Positions 7,720 through 17,270 of a stretch of 48,622 nt of DNA are shown here, one piece after another (position 1 is the first letter of the stretch; each line of letters opens with the position of its first letter). This stretch comes from Alphaproteobacteria bacterium. GTDB lineage: Bacteria; Pseudomonadota; Alphaproteobacteria; RF32; CAG-239. The notes under the pieces were generated by a model. The model was not told the origin of the DNA and did not search any database. It saw only the letters and a program-made list of their open reading frames with translations. Location: NCBI GenBank assembly GCA_900767645.1, contig CAAFZY010000029.1:1-48622 (forward strand), read 5' to 3'. The position numbers and the translations under genes were made by a program.

Positions 7720-10242
7720 TTATAATTTAGCGGCAATGGTTTCAAGCTCGTAACATTCAATAAAATCACCAACTTGAATATCGTTATAGTTTTCAAAGCT
7801 CATGCCGCATTCATAACCTTCACGCACTTCTTTAACATCTTCTTTGAAGCGTTTGAGCTGTGCCAGATTGCCGTCATGAATAACCACGTTATCACGCAAC
7901 AGGCGAACTTTAGCACCGCGTTTAACAATGCCCTCGGTAACCATACAGCCGCCGACTTTGCCCACGCCGGTAATGTTAAACACGTTGCGAATTTCGGCAT
8001 AGCCGAGCAATTTTTCTCTGATTTCAGGAGAAAGCAAGCCTTCCAAACCTTTTTTAACATCATCGACAACATCGTAAATAATGGAATAATATCTGATATC
8101 TACCCCGTCGCGACGAGCCATATCGCGGGCTTGCGGAATGGCACGAACGTTAAAGCCGATAATAAAGGCGTTTGAAGCTTTAGCAAGTGAAATATCCGAT
8201 TCTGAAATCGGGCCGACTGCAGAGTGTAAAACTTGTACCGATACTTCATCGTTTGAAAACTTTTTGATAGTTCCTTCAATCGCCTCAATTGACCCCTGAA
8301 CGTCTGCTTTAATAATGACCGACAAATGTTTGGATTCGCCGGATTTAATTTTATCAAGCATTTGTTCCATGGCCGACTTTGCGCTCTTCACAAGCTTGGC
8401 ATCGCGTTCTTTGCGGATACGGTATGAGGTAACTTCTTTGGCTTGGGTTTCGTCTTTAACCACCACGAAATTATCACCTGCCGACGGAGTTCCCTGCAAG
8501 CCCAAAACCTCAACCGGAGTTGCCGGAGCGGCTTCATGAACTTTTTTGCCGTTTTCATTAAACATGGCGCGGACGTGCCCCCATTCTTTACCGGCAATAA
8601 AAATATCGCCGACCCGTAAAGTTCCATTCTGAACCAGAATAGTAGCAACACTACCGCGACCTTTTTCCATTTTAGCCTCAACCACCGTACCTTCAGCATT
8701 GCGGTTCGGATTGGCTTTCAAGTCTAAAATTTCCGCCTGCAATAAAATGGCTTCCACCAATTTATCAATATTGATGCGTTTTTTAGCCGAAACTTCAGCG
8801 CAAAGCGACTCACCGCCCATTTCTTCAACGGCAATACCATGTTGCAAAAGTTCGGTTTTAACCCGCATCGGATCTGCGCCCGGAAGGTCAATCTTGTTAA
8901 TGGCAACCACAATCGGAACTTCAGCCGCCTGAGCGTGGCGGATAGCTTCAATCGTTTGCGGCATAATACCGTCATTGGCCGCAACCACCAACACTACAAT
9001 ATCGGTAACTTTAGCACCGCGAGCGCGCATTTCTGAAAACGCCTCGTGTCCCGGAGTATCAATAAATGTAATTTTCTGCCCGCCGGCAACTTCAATCTGA
9101 TAAGCGCCGATGTGCTGCGTAATACCGCCGGCCTCTTTAGAGGCAACATTAGTTTCACGCAAAGCGTCCAATAATGAGGTTTTACCGTGGTCAACGTGAC
9201 CCATAACGGTAACCACCGGAGGACGCGGCAACAAATCAGCCTCAGAATCTTGCGGACCTTCCAAGCCTTCTTCAACATCGCTGTCAGCAACGCGCTTAAA
9301 CTTATGCCCCATCTCTTCAACCACAATTTGCGCCGTATCGGCATCAATCGGTTGGTTAATGGTAGCCATAACGCCCAACGCCATAAGTTTTTTAATAACA
9401 TCAGCGCTTTTTTCAGCCATACGGTTTGCAAGCTCTTGCACCGTAATAACTTCTGGAATTACAACCTCTTTAATAATTTTTTCAGCGGGAGCCGTATTCT
9501 GCACTGCCGGCTTGGGTTGTTTTTTCTTGAAGTGACGGCGCGGCGCACCATAACCGTAATCGTCATCATCGTCATCTGAGTTCATAAACGAATTAACATT
9601 GATTTTGCTGTTGCGACGCGGCGATTCAAAGCTGCGTTTCTGAATTTTTTTGCGTTCTTGTTCAAAAGTTTCCTCTTTACTTAAATGCTTAGCACCTGAA
9701 ACAGATTTTTTGTCTTTGCGATAATTATCGGTGTCTTCTTCATCGTCGTCATCATAATCTTTAGATTTTTTATTTTTGTTAAAATACTTATCATCTTCTG
9801 AAAATGACGGCTGCGGCTGAACCTTTTTAGACTGCGCCTGTTCTTTGGCGGCAGCTTTTGCCTCTGCTTTGCGGGCTTCTTGCTTTTGCTTAGCCTCTGC
9901 CTCTTGCTCTTCAGCCTTGCGAGCCTTTTCAGCCTCTGCCTTCAGGAGTAATTCCTGCTCTTCACGCATACGCTTACGCTCTTGCTCTTTAGCCTCTTCT
10001 TCCTGACGACGTTTGGCATCATGCTCTTTGGCTTCGGCAATCAAGCGTAATTTTTGCGCGGTAGCTTCATCAATTTCAACCTTTTGCGCAGGCTGTGCCG
10101 ATGACGAAATAATGCGTTTTTTACGCACTTCCACCTGCACCATCTTTTTGCCCTCGCCTCCGCCGGACTTGCCCAAATTTTTTAACGTGAGGGTAGATTT
10201 TCCCGATAATGTTAATTTAGCTTTTGCATTATCTTCTGCCAT
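7720..10242 (-). CDS. infB: Translation initiation factor IF-2
   Basis: 840 residues. A long charged N-terminal part (Lys/Glu/Ala-rich coiled coil, then Asp runs DDDDEEDTD and SDDDDDDYGYG) precedes the IF2 N-domain (ITVQELANRMAEKSADVIKKL). The GTPase follows at about residue 345: G1 GHVDHGKTS, G3 DTPGHEAF, G4 NKID; then domains II-IV with the fMet-tRNA-binding C-domain. Start at 10242 (MAEDNAKAKL) is preferred over the ATG at 10260, because GGAG lies between the two. It delivers initiator tRNA to the 30S subunit. Confidence 0.95.
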   Translation of the reverse strand: MAEDNAKAKLTLSGKSTLTLKNLGKSGGGEGKKMVQVEVRKKRIISSSAQPAQKVEIDEATAQKLRLIAEAKEHDAKRRQEEEAKEQERKRMREEQELLLKAEAEKARKAEEQEAEAKQKQEARKAEAKAAAKEQAQSKKVQPQPSFSEDDKYFNKNKKSKDYDDDDEEDTDNYRKDKKSVSGAKHLSKEETFEQERKKIQKRSFESPRRNSKINVNSFMNSDDDDDDYGYGAPRRHFKKKQPKPAVQNTAPAEKIIKEVVIPEVITVQELANRMAEKSADVIKKLMALGVMATINQPIDADTAQIVVEEMGHKFKRVADSDVEEGLEGPQDSEADLLPRPPVVTVMGHVDHGKTSLLDALRETNVASKEAGGITQHIGAYQIEVAGGQKITFIDTPGHEAFSEMRARGAKVTDIVVLVVAANDGIMPQTIEAIRHAQAAEVPIVVAINKIDLPGADPMRVKTELLQHGIAVEEMGGESLCAEVSAKKRINIDKLVEAILLQAEILDLKANPNRNAEGTVVEAKMEKGRGSVATILVQNGTLRVGDIFIAGKEWGHVRAMFNENGKKVHEAAPATPVEVLGLQGTPSAGDNFVVVKDETQAKEVTSYRIRKERDAKLVKSAKSAMEQMLDKIKSGESKHLSVIIKADVQGSIEAIEGTIKKFSNDEVSVQVLHSAVGPISESDISLAKASNAFIIGFNVRAIPQARDMARRDGVDIRYYSIIYDVVDDVKKGLEGLLSPEIREKLLGYAEIRNVFNITGVGKVGGCMVTEGIVKRGAKVRLLRDNVVIHDGNLAQLKRFKEDVKEVREGYECGMSFENYNDIQVGDFIECYELETIAAKL

Positions 10243-10260
10243 ATATTTTTCTCCAATCAA

Positions 10261-10827
10261 CTAATCCAAAAAAGCCTGATACTTTTTCAGGTTATTATAA
10301 ACCATATTGCTCATATTGCCTTTCAAAACAGCAACATGCACGGTATTTACTTTGTCTAAAGCCGCATCCAATTCGGCTGTGTTATAAAGCTTCAGCACTT
10401 TCAAATTTTTGGCCATAGCCGCCATTTTGTTGCTTCCGTCTGCGCCGGCATCAACCGCCTCAATCAAAAAAGCAACCTTATCTTTTAAAATGCATTCTTT
10501 CACTTTTTCAAAACCGGTAACCAAAGCGCCGGCTTTACGAGCCAAATTTAACGAATCCAAGCTTTTTTTGCGCAGTAAACGTTCAACCGTTTCCGGCAAA
10601 TTATCTTGAATTTTCACATGCCCGTGCGCCGCTTTGGCAAACAAATTTTTTAAAAGTGCTTTTTGTAAAGCCTGACGCGAAACAGAAACATAAATTCCTT
10701 TACCCGCAAACTTTTTATTAAAATCAGGTATTAATTGTCCGTCTTCGGTTTTAACAAAGCGGAGAAGCTCGTTTTGGGGCTTTACCAGCCCCGTTACGAT
10801 GCATTTTCTTTCTGTCTCTTTTTCCAT
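10261..10827 (-). CDS. ylxR: YlxR (DUF448) fused to L7Ae-like RNA-binding domain
   Basis: 188 residues. The N-terminal YlxR domain has RKCIVTG, LLRFVK and GKGIYVS, a variant of the usual GRGAYV. The C-terminal half (SLDSLNLARKAGALVTGFEKV onward) is L7Ae-like. This fusion between nusA and infB is typical of Alphaproteobacteria. The role is RNA binding, with YlxR also linked to RNase P in other bacteria. The stop is 18 nt before the infB start. Confidence 0.88.
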   Translation of the reverse strand: MEKETERKCIVTGLVKPQNELLRFVKTEDGQLIPDFNKKFAGKGIYVSVSRQALQKALLKNLFAKAAHGHVKIQDNLPETVERLLRKKSLDSLNLARKAGALVTGFEKVKECILKDKVAFLIEAVDAGADGSNKMAAMAKNLKVLKLYNTAELDAALDKVNTVHVAVLKGNMSNMVYNNLKKYQAFLD

Positions 10828-10854
10828 AGTATTAAGCCTCTTTTAGCAGCAAGC

Positions 10855-12378
10855 CTATTTTTCTTCACCGTCAAACCAGTGCTCGCGAGCTGCCATAATG
10901 ATGCGGTTGGCTTCAACTTCGGTTAAAGTATCGGCGCCCAAAATATCAATCAGCTCATCGCTTGCCAAATCAGCCAAATCATCAATGGTTTTAACATTGT
11001 TTTCAGCCAATTTTATAATCATATCCTGATCAAGGCCTTCAATGGTTTTAAGCTTTTCATCAATGCCCAAATCTTTGCTCTTTTTAGCAAAATCTTTGTT
11101 GCGCTTTTCAACAAATTCTTTGGCGCGATTTTGCAACTCGGTAGCGACATCTTCATCAAATCCCTCAATATCGGCCAACTCTTTCAAGTCAACATAGGCA
11201 ATTTCATCAATGGTAGAAAAGCCTTCGGCAATGAGCAAGTGCGCAATCATTTCATCAACGTCCAAAGCGTCCATAAAGCGCTGTGAGCGAACTTTATTTT
11301 CATTGGCGCGACGTTCCTGTTCCTGTTCTTCGGTCAACACATCGATATCGGCGCCCAAAAGTTGCGACGCCAACTTAACATTTTGTCCGCGGCGACCGAT
11401 GGCAATTGAAAACTGTTCTTGCGGAACAACGGCTTCCATACGGCCGTTTTCTTCATCAATAACCACTTTGGTAACTTCAGCCGGAGCCAAAGCCGCAACC
11501 AAATATTGCGCTCTGTCTTCGGAATACGGAACAATATCAATTTTTTCGCCCTGAAGCTCGGTAACAATCGCCTGCACTCTGATACCGCGCAAACCGACGC
11601 ATGCGCCAACCGGATCAACCGTCATATCATTGGCTTTTACGGCAATTTTAGCCTTTGAGCCGGGGTCGCGGGCAACACCCATAATCTGAACAATGCCGTC
11701 ATAAATTTCCGGAACTTCAGAAGTAAACAACTTGGACATAAATTCAGGACATGTGCGCGATAAAAAGATTTGCGGACCGCGCGCTTCGCGGCGAACATCA
11801 AGCACATATGCGCGAACACGGTCGCCGTTTTTGAACTTTTCTCTCGGGATAATTTCATCGCGACGCAAAACAGCCTCGGTTTTGCCTATATCCAAAACAA
11901 CATTGCCAAATTCAACCCGTTTAACCGTACCGTTTACAATAGTACCGATTTTTTCTTTGTATTCTTCATACTGGCGGTTACGCTCGGCATCGCGAACTTT
12001 TTGCACAATAACCTGCTTGGCGGTTTGCGCGGCAATACGGCCGAAATCAACCGGCGGCAACGGGTCAATAATAAATTCGCCGACTTTAATGTTTTTGTCA
12101 TAAGCTTTGGCATCGCTCAAACGCAGCTGAGCCGCCTCGTTTTCAATTTCAGCGTCATCGGCAACAACTTCACGGTAACGGGCAAGTGAAATTGCGCCGG
12201 TTTTACGGTCAATGCTGGCGCGAATATCATGCTCAAAACCGTAACGTGAACGTCCGGCTTTCTGAATTGCCACTTCCATAGCGGTAAATACATCTTCTTT
12301 ATCAATATTTTTTTCACGGGCAACCGTGTCGGCAACCAAAACAATTTCCGGTCTGGGCATATTTTCAATATTTTCCAT
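10855..12378 (-). CDS. nusA: Transcription termination/antitermination protein NusA
   Basis: 507 residues: RNA polymerase-binding N-domain (1-130), S1 domain with GTIVNGTVKRVEFGNVVLDIG (about 140-200), two KH domains (GACVGLRGIRVQAIVTEL and SIAIGRRGQNVKLASQL), then acidic helix-hairpin-helix repeats (IEGFDEDVATEL, IEGLDQDMIIKLAEN). Start follows GAGAGGAACACA. It binds RNA polymerase at pauses and nut-like RNA. Second gene of the operon after rimP. Confidence 0.95.
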   Translation of the reverse strand: MENIENMPRPEIVLVADTVAREKNIDKEDVFTAMEVAIQKAGRSRYGFEHDIRASIDRKTGAISLARYREVVADDAEIENEAAQLRLSDAKAYDKNIKVGEFIIDPLPPVDFGRIAAQTAKQVIVQKVRDAERNRQYEEYKEKIGTIVNGTVKRVEFGNVVLDIGKTEAVLRRDEIIPREKFKNGDRVRAYVLDVRREARGPQIFLSRTCPEFMSKLFTSEVPEIYDGIVQIMGVARDPGSKAKIAVKANDMTVDPVGACVGLRGIRVQAIVTELQGEKIDIVPYSEDRAQYLVAALAPAEVTKVVIDEENGRMEAVVPQEQFSIAIGRRGQNVKLASQLLGADIDVLTEEQEQERRANENKVRSQRFMDALDVDEMIAHLLIAEGFSTIDEIAYVDLKELADIEGFDEDVATELQNRAKEFVEKRNKDFAKKSKDLGIDEKLKTIEGLDQDMIIKLAENNVKTIDDLADLASDELIDILGADTLTEVEANRIIMAAREHWFDGEEK

Positions 12379-12404
12379 TGTGTTCCTCTCACAAATAACA
12401 AAAG

Positions 12405-12908
12405 TTAAAGTTCAACAGCTTCTTGCTGAGCCTGATATTGTTCCCAAAGCTCGTCGGTAATCACGATTTTGGCTTTGGCAATATTATCAAACGCCACAAC
12501 AAATTCTTTACCGTCCATATCAATATGAACGTTATTGTTTTCATCAAGGCCTAAAATAACGCCTTTAATTCTTTTTCTTTTATCCACCTCATTAATGGTT
12601 TCAACCTTGGCGGTGTAACCCTTAAAGCGAACAAAATGCTCCGGCTTGGTCAACGGACGATCAAGCCCCGGAGAACTTACTTCCAATGAATATTTATCTT
12701 TAATCGGGTCTTTTTCATCTAAAACCGCCGACAAAGCGCGGCTGACTTTGGCGCAGTCGTCAACATTAATTTCGCGGCTGCCGTCCGGAACGTCAATCAT
12801 TACCTGCAAAGTGGGGTTTACCTGCCCGATGGTCATAATGCGAACGGTTTCATATCCCAAATTCGCAATTACCGGCTCAAGCATATCTTGTAAATAGTGT
12901 TTTTGCAT
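12405..12908 (-). CDS. rimP: Ribosome maturation factor RimP
   Basis: 167 residues with the RimP motifs VIANLGYETVRI, QVMIDVPDG, INVDDCAKVSRALSAVLDE and YSLEVSSPGLDRPLTKPEHF, and a C-terminal SH3-like domain. Acts in 30S subunit assembly. First gene of the rimP-nusA-ylxR-infB-rbfA operon; a terminator lies just upstream. Confidence 0.93.
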   Translation of the reverse strand: MQKHYLQDMLEPVIANLGYETVRIMTIGQVNPTLQVMIDVPDGSREINVDDCAKVSRALSAVLDEKDPIKDKYSLEVSSPGLDRPLTKPEHFVRFKGYTAKVETINEVDKRKRIKGVILGLDENNNVHIDMDGKEFVVAFDNIAKAKIVITDELWEQYQAQQEAVEL

Positions 12909-12924
12909 ATTTTTTGCTTTCTTC

Positions 12925-12957
12925 TAAAAAAAGAAGCGGGGTTTTTGACCCCACTTC
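12925..12957 (-). terminator. Terminator before rimP
   Basis: On the minus strand GAAGTGGGG and CCCCGCTTC form a stem followed by TTTTTTT, 17 nt before the rimP start. It probably ends the comEC transcript, or acts as an attenuator for the rimP operon. Confidence 0.8.
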
Positions 12958-13031
12958 CAAATGATGTTTTTATGAAAGATTGTCAATAGCTATAACACAT
13001 CAAACATAAAAATCAAGCATATTTTTTGATT

Positions 13032-15080
13032 TTATTGATTTTTTCGGCACTTATCCCCAAAATTCCACAGCCGGCAGCCGATATCTTCCCGAACGGTTTT
13101 AACTTTTGTTTTGCCGCCTTTGATATAAACCGCGCCGCCCGCATGCACTTGGGTATCAATCGCCTTGCCGCCGATTTCAATTCCGCCGGTTTTATCAAAC
13201 CGCAACACGCCTTTATATACGCAATAAATTTTATTACATTCCAAATCAAGCCAATCTTTATCGGTTTTGCCGCCATTGAAAATCTGTTGCAAATTTTTCT
13301 TGTCGGCTTTATCGGGCGGCAGGCTGACCGTTTTTTCGAGCCATATTTGCTTTATCCATTTGTTAGAGCGCGAGGGCAGCACTACCATATTGCCTTCATT
13401 ATCTTTAAGCGCTAAAGCCTTGCCGCTTGCATCATATAAAGCATCGGGCTTTTGCACCCAAAATATGCTTAAAGCTCCGATAATAAGCGGAATTGCTCCC
13501 CATCGGCGCCACTTGCGCTGCCAAATGCAAATCCACAGCCCGCCGAACACAATCATGAGCAATCCCCAAAACGGCATTGCCATAACTCTGTATCCGGCCG
13601 AAGGCAAGTGCGCCACATAATCGGTAATCGTATTAACGAGCCCTACCCCGAATCCAACTGCTTTAAGCGGCCAAACTTCAAGTCCGAACGGCATTAAAAA
13701 CAACGACAGCAGCACAAACGGCATAATCACAAACGCAATTATCGGACCGGCGAGCAAGTTGCCAAGCGTGGTATAAATCGCCACCTGATTAAAATGATAA
13801 ATCGCAAACGGCAGAGTCGCCAAACTCGCCACCAAATCAGTAAGCATCAAACCGGCAAAATAAGCGATTAATATTTTAATTAATCCGGAACCGGCAAAAA
13901 ATTTGCGCAACTTTAAGGCATAGGTTTCATAAAAAGCTATCAGCACCACCACCGCCGCAAACGACATTTGAAAACCGGCGCTGACCAAAGCTTGCGGCGA
14001 AATTATCAAAACCGTGATTGCCGCAAAAGCCACCATCCGCATAGATATTGCCTGCCGGCCGAACAAAATGCCGATAAGCACTGCCAACATAGTAATAAAC
14101 GCACGCTGACTCGGAATCTCCGCGCCCGAAATTAACAAATAAATCAGGCTCATAACCGCGGCAAAAATCGCCGCAACTTTTTTAGAATCAATCCTTAACG
14201 CCACTGCCGGAATTAAGGCAATCAGCAATCGCACGGCAAAAAACGCCATCGCCGCAATCATGCTCATATGCAAGCCGGAAATTGATAAAAAGTGTGCCAA
14301 GCCCGAATTGCGATAATTTTCAGTAATTTCTTCTGAAATTCCGCCGCGTTCGCCTGCCACAATCGCCGCCGTAATTCCGGCCTCATCAGGCGCTAAATTA
14401 TCATTAATTCGGTTTACAATTTTTTGCCGCATGCCATTAACGGCATATTTGAGCTTATCACCATAACTTGGCGCTTGTTCGCAATCGGTTTCAAAAACCG
14501 AGCTGTTAGCGTACCCGACCGCACTGATACCCTCGTAAAAAGATTTGCGGTCAAACTGATAGCCTGACGGCAACGCCGGTGCCGCCGGTTTCATAACAGT
14601 TGCAACCAACTCCACACATTGTCCTTGTTGCAAAGTTGTTTGCTTGGCAGGCAGCGTAATTCGGAAATATCCTTTACGAGGATTATCAAAATCAGCAACA
14701 TCGGTAAGCAACAGCCGTACTTTGCCTTTGGCATTATGCCCAACGCTTACAATTCTTCCGCTTAAATAAGTGATTTCATCTTCTGCCGGCGCGGCAATAA
14801 ATTTGCTTTTGTAAAGAGTTTGCAACTGAATATCGCAAAACCCGAAAAACATTACAAACACCGCCGTTAAAAACAATATTCGCTCCGGCGAATACCGCCA
14901 TAAATAAAGCAAAATAAGCAAGGCTTCAAACACGGCAACCGTAATCCATTTGTTCGGTTCAAAGCCAAGAGCAAAATAAATACCGATACCGACGCCGAAC
15001 AGAACGGCAAGCCAAACAACAAAGCGTTCGCGCTCGTTAAAAAAGTTATCGGTTATATATTCAATCAGCCTTCTTATCAT
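13032..15080 (-). CDS. comEC: ComEC/Rec2 family DNA-uptake channel
   Basis: 682-residue polytopic membrane protein. It has an N-terminal DUF4131-type region with soluble OB-like part (ISGRIVSVGHNAKGKVRLLL), then the competence domain with AAIVAGERGG and GLAHFLSISGLHMSMIA. The C-terminal domain shows no HxHxDH motif, so the metallo-beta-lactamase part is degenerate or absent. The ATG at 15080 is preferred to a TTG at 15095; it overlaps the end of lpxB by 20 nt. In competent bacteria ComEC carries single-stranded DNA across the inner membrane, fed by type IV pilin fibres. Confidence 0.88.
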   Translation of the reverse strand: MIRRLIEYITDNFFNERERFVVWLAVLFGVGIGIYFALGFEPNKWITVAVFEALLILLYLWRYSPERILFLTAVFVMFFGFCDIQLQTLYKSKFIAAPAEDEITYLSGRIVSVGHNAKGKVRLLLTDVADFDNPRKGYFRITLPAKQTTLQQGQCVELVATVMKPAAPALPSGYQFDRKSFYEGISAVGYANSSVFETDCEQAPSYGDKLKYAVNGMRQKIVNRINDNLAPDEAGITAAIVAGERGGISEEITENYRNSGLAHFLSISGLHMSMIAAMAFFAVRLLIALIPAVALRIDSKKVAAIFAAVMSLIYLLISGAEIPSQRAFITMLAVLIGILFGRQAISMRMVAFAAITVLIISPQALVSAGFQMSFAAVVVLIAFYETYALKLRKFFAGSGLIKILIAYFAGLMLTDLVASLATLPFAIYHFNQVAIYTTLGNLLAGPIIAFVIMPFVLLSLFLMPFGLEVWPLKAVGFGVGLVNTITDYVAHLPSAGYRVMAMPFWGLLMIVFGGLWICIWQRKWRRWGAIPLIIGALSIFWVQKPDALYDASGKALALKDNEGNMVVLPSRSNKWIKQIWLEKTVSLPPDKADKKNLQQIFNGGKTDKDWLDLECNKIYCVYKGVLRFDKTGGIEIGGKAIDTQVHAGGAVYIKGGKTKVKTVREDIGCRLWNFGDKCRKNQ

Positions 15081-16227
15081 TGTTTTTGTTGACAATGCTT
15101 AAAATAACATCGCAAGCATTGGCGCTGGGGGTTTGTTCGCCCAAGCCCAAAATTTCTTTAACTTTGGCAAAGCCTTCCATTTGCCGCTCATACAGCGCTC
15201 CTTTTTTGAGCAACTCTTCCACATGGTAAATAATGTTTTGAACATTGCAATCATCTTGCAACAGCTCCGGAACAACCTCGCGCCCGAGTAAAATGTTACT
15301 CAAATTAACAAACTGAATGTGCAAAAAGTGCTTGGCAAGCCATGCGGTAAGCGGCGCCACCTTATAGGCAATAATGTGCGGAACATCAACCATCGCCAGC
15401 TCAAGCGCCACTGTGCCGGAAGCTGCAATTGCCGCTTCTGAGGCCACAAACGCGTCATGCCTGTCGCTTTCCGTGGTTAAAATTTTTATCGGCAGCCCGC
15501 TTTCTTCAACCATTGCCCGCACTTTGTCTTCAACCGTATGCACGGTCGGTATTACAAAACAAAAATCTTGGTGTTTTCGGCTGAACTCTTTAACAACCTC
15601 TAAAAACACCGGCAACAAACGGGCAACTTCGGTCTTGCGTGACCCCGGAAGCACCGTCATAATTTTGCAATTTCCTTCAATATTGTACCGATTGCGAAAA
15701 TCTTGCCCGTTTCCCCATAATACACTGCTTTCAATTACCGGATGCCCGACAAAAACAGTATCCAAATGATACGGCGTAAAATATTTAGGCTCATACGGAA
15801 ACAGCGTGAGCAAGTGGTCAATATATTTGTACATGGTTTTGGCGCGCTTCTTTTTCCACGCCCATACCTGCGGCGCCACATAATGAACTTGCGGAATGCC
15901 TAAATGTTTGCGCTTTAACGCTTTGTGCACGCGCGCCGAAAAGCTCCAACTGTCAATAGTTATCACCACATCGGGTTTAACCGCCTCAATATCGGCCACG
16001 GTTTCTTTAATGCGGCGCAAAATCAGCGGAATACTGGGAATAATTTCAGCCAACCCCATTACCGCCAAATCTGAAATATCAAACAGCGATTTAAGCCCTT
16101 CGCACTCCATACTTTCGCCGCCGATGCCGTAAAATTCAACATTTGGGCATTTATTAATCATCGCGCGCATTAAACGCGAACCGAGCAAATCTCCGGAAGG
16201 TTCTCCGGCAATTAAATAAACTTTCAT
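15061..16227 (-). CDS. lpxB: Lipid-A-disaccharide synthase
   Basis: 388-residue GT19 enzyme starting VYLIAGEPSGDLLGSRLM, with VTIDSWSFSARVHKALK, HYVAPQVWAWKKKRAK, VLPGSRKTEV and SGTVALELAM. It joins UDP-2,3-diacylglucosamine to lipid X at the cytoplasmic membrane. Its ATG overlaps the lpxI stop by 4 nt. Shows that the organism makes lipid A and so has an outer membrane. Confidence 0.95.
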   Translation of the reverse strand: MKVYLIAGEPSGDLLGSRLMRAMINKCPNVEFYGIGGESMECEGLKSLFDISDLAVMGLAEIIPSIPLILRRIKETVADIEAVKPDVVITIDSWSFSARVHKALKRKHLGIPQVHYVAPQVWAWKKKRAKTMYKYIDHLLTLFPYEPKYFTPYHLDTVFVGHPVIESSVLWGNGQDFRNRYNIEGNCKIMTVLPGSRKTEVARLLPVFLEVVKEFSRKHQDFCFVIPTVHTVEDKVRAMVEESGLPIKILTTESDRHDAFVASEAAIAASGTVALELAMVDVPHIIAYKVAPLTAWLAKHFLHIQFVNLSNILLGREVVPELLQDDCNVQNIIYHVEELLKKGALYERQMEGFAKVKEILGLGEQTPSANACDVILSIVNKNNDKKAD

Positions 16228-17066
16228 TTTACCATCTCCGCCGGATTAATGCCGACAATAAACATTTTATACTTATCGGCGAGCTCAATAACTTTATGTT
16301 CATCAACCATCAAAGCGTTTCCGGCATGCACCGCAATGCCTTTTAAGCCGCTGTTGTGCGCGGATTCAACGGTTTTAACGCCGATGGTCGGCAAATCAAT
16401 ACGCATATCCTGATTGGGCTTGCGGAGCTTGATTAAAACCCCGCCCTCGCCTTTGCGGCGATAAGTGCCGCAACGCTTAATAAGCTCATCAGTGCCCTCA
16501 ATGCCTTCAACGCCAAGCACCAAACCTTGTTGCACCACAACCGATTGTCCAACGTCCATTTTGCCAAGTGCCAACGCAACTTCAACCCCGCGGGAAATAT
16601 CGGCAAGCGCCTGCTTATCGGGCTTTGCTTTGGTGAGCTTACCTTCTTTAACCAGCAACTCGGGCATAACCTCGTGCACGCCGACCACCTTCATATTCTC
16701 GGATTCTATTTCTTTGACCAACGCGCGCAAAATGCCGTCATCGCCCAACGCCCGCAAACCTATTTTTGCAAAAAACGCCGTAGTGCGCAAATCAGGCACC
16801 AATTCGGCAAAACTAGGGCGGTGAATTGTGCCTATCATCACCACATCTTGCACCTGCTCTTCCGCCAAGCGCTTAAAGCCGGTTCCGGCTTGTCCGATTC
16901 TAATCCACTGATGAGGAATTTCGTCAGTAAAAATTGCCCTGTCGGCATTTCCTTCAATCGCCAACACAAAATACGGTATCTCCGCCCTCCGGCAGTAATT
17001 AATTAAAAGTTGCGGAATTGCACCGCCTCCGGCGATAATGCCGAGTTTTCGTTGAGGGTTATCCAT
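16224..17066 (-). CDS. lpxI: UDP-2,3-diacylglucosamine pyrophosphatase LpxI
   Basis: 280 residues with the LpxI (DUF1009) motifs LGIIAGGGAIPQLLI, RPSFAELVPDLRTTAFFAKIG, GDDGILRALVKEIE and ALMVDEHKVIELADKY. This is the LpxH-replacing enzyme of Alphaproteobacteria. It makes lipid X for LpxB, the next gene. Confidence 0.93.
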   Translation of the reverse strand: MDNPQRKLGIIAGGGAIPQLLINYCRRAEIPYFVLAIEGNADRAIFTDEIPHQWIRIGQAGTGFKRLAEEQVQDVVMIGTIHRPSFAELVPDLRTTAFFAKIGLRALGDDGILRALVKEIESENMKVVGVHEVMPELLVKEGKLTKAKPDKQALADISRGVEVALALGKMDVGQSVVVQQGLVLGVEGIEGTDELIKRCGTYRRKGEGGVLIKLRKPNQDMRIDLPTIGVKTVESAHNSGLKGIAVHAGNALMVDEHKVIELADKYKMFIVGINPAEMVK

Positions 17067-17208
17067 AATATTAATATCTCAAAATTAAACAACTTTGCTT
17101 AAACTAGCATAAAAATATTTTCATTTCAACAGCGCTGATTAGACAAAAGCAAAAACAGCTTGATTTGGCGTCTTTTTAATAAAATTTTAAAAAAATTGCA
17201 GATTTTTC

Positions 17209-17237
17209 TTGACAAACTTATCTTTTTTGGCTAATTT
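17209..17237 (+). promoter_or_regulatory. Sigma70-type promoter for the 17271 gene
   Basis: Perfect -35 TTGACA (17209-17214), 17-nt spacer and -10 TAATTT (17232-17237). TSS expected near 17244, giving a 5' UTR of about 27 nt. It is one of the best promoter matches in the window. Confidence 0.7.
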
Positions 17238-17270
17238 ATATTTTGTATACCAATTAAATTGTTTTTTATT

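Noticed and set aside
9540..9800. Low-complexity Asp/Glu codon runs as a repeat element
   Set aside because: They encode the normal variable charged N-terminal region of IF-2.
13032..13415. Plus-strand frame (129 codons) at the end of comEC
   Set aside because: Opposite-strand shadow of comEC coding DNA; no start signal.
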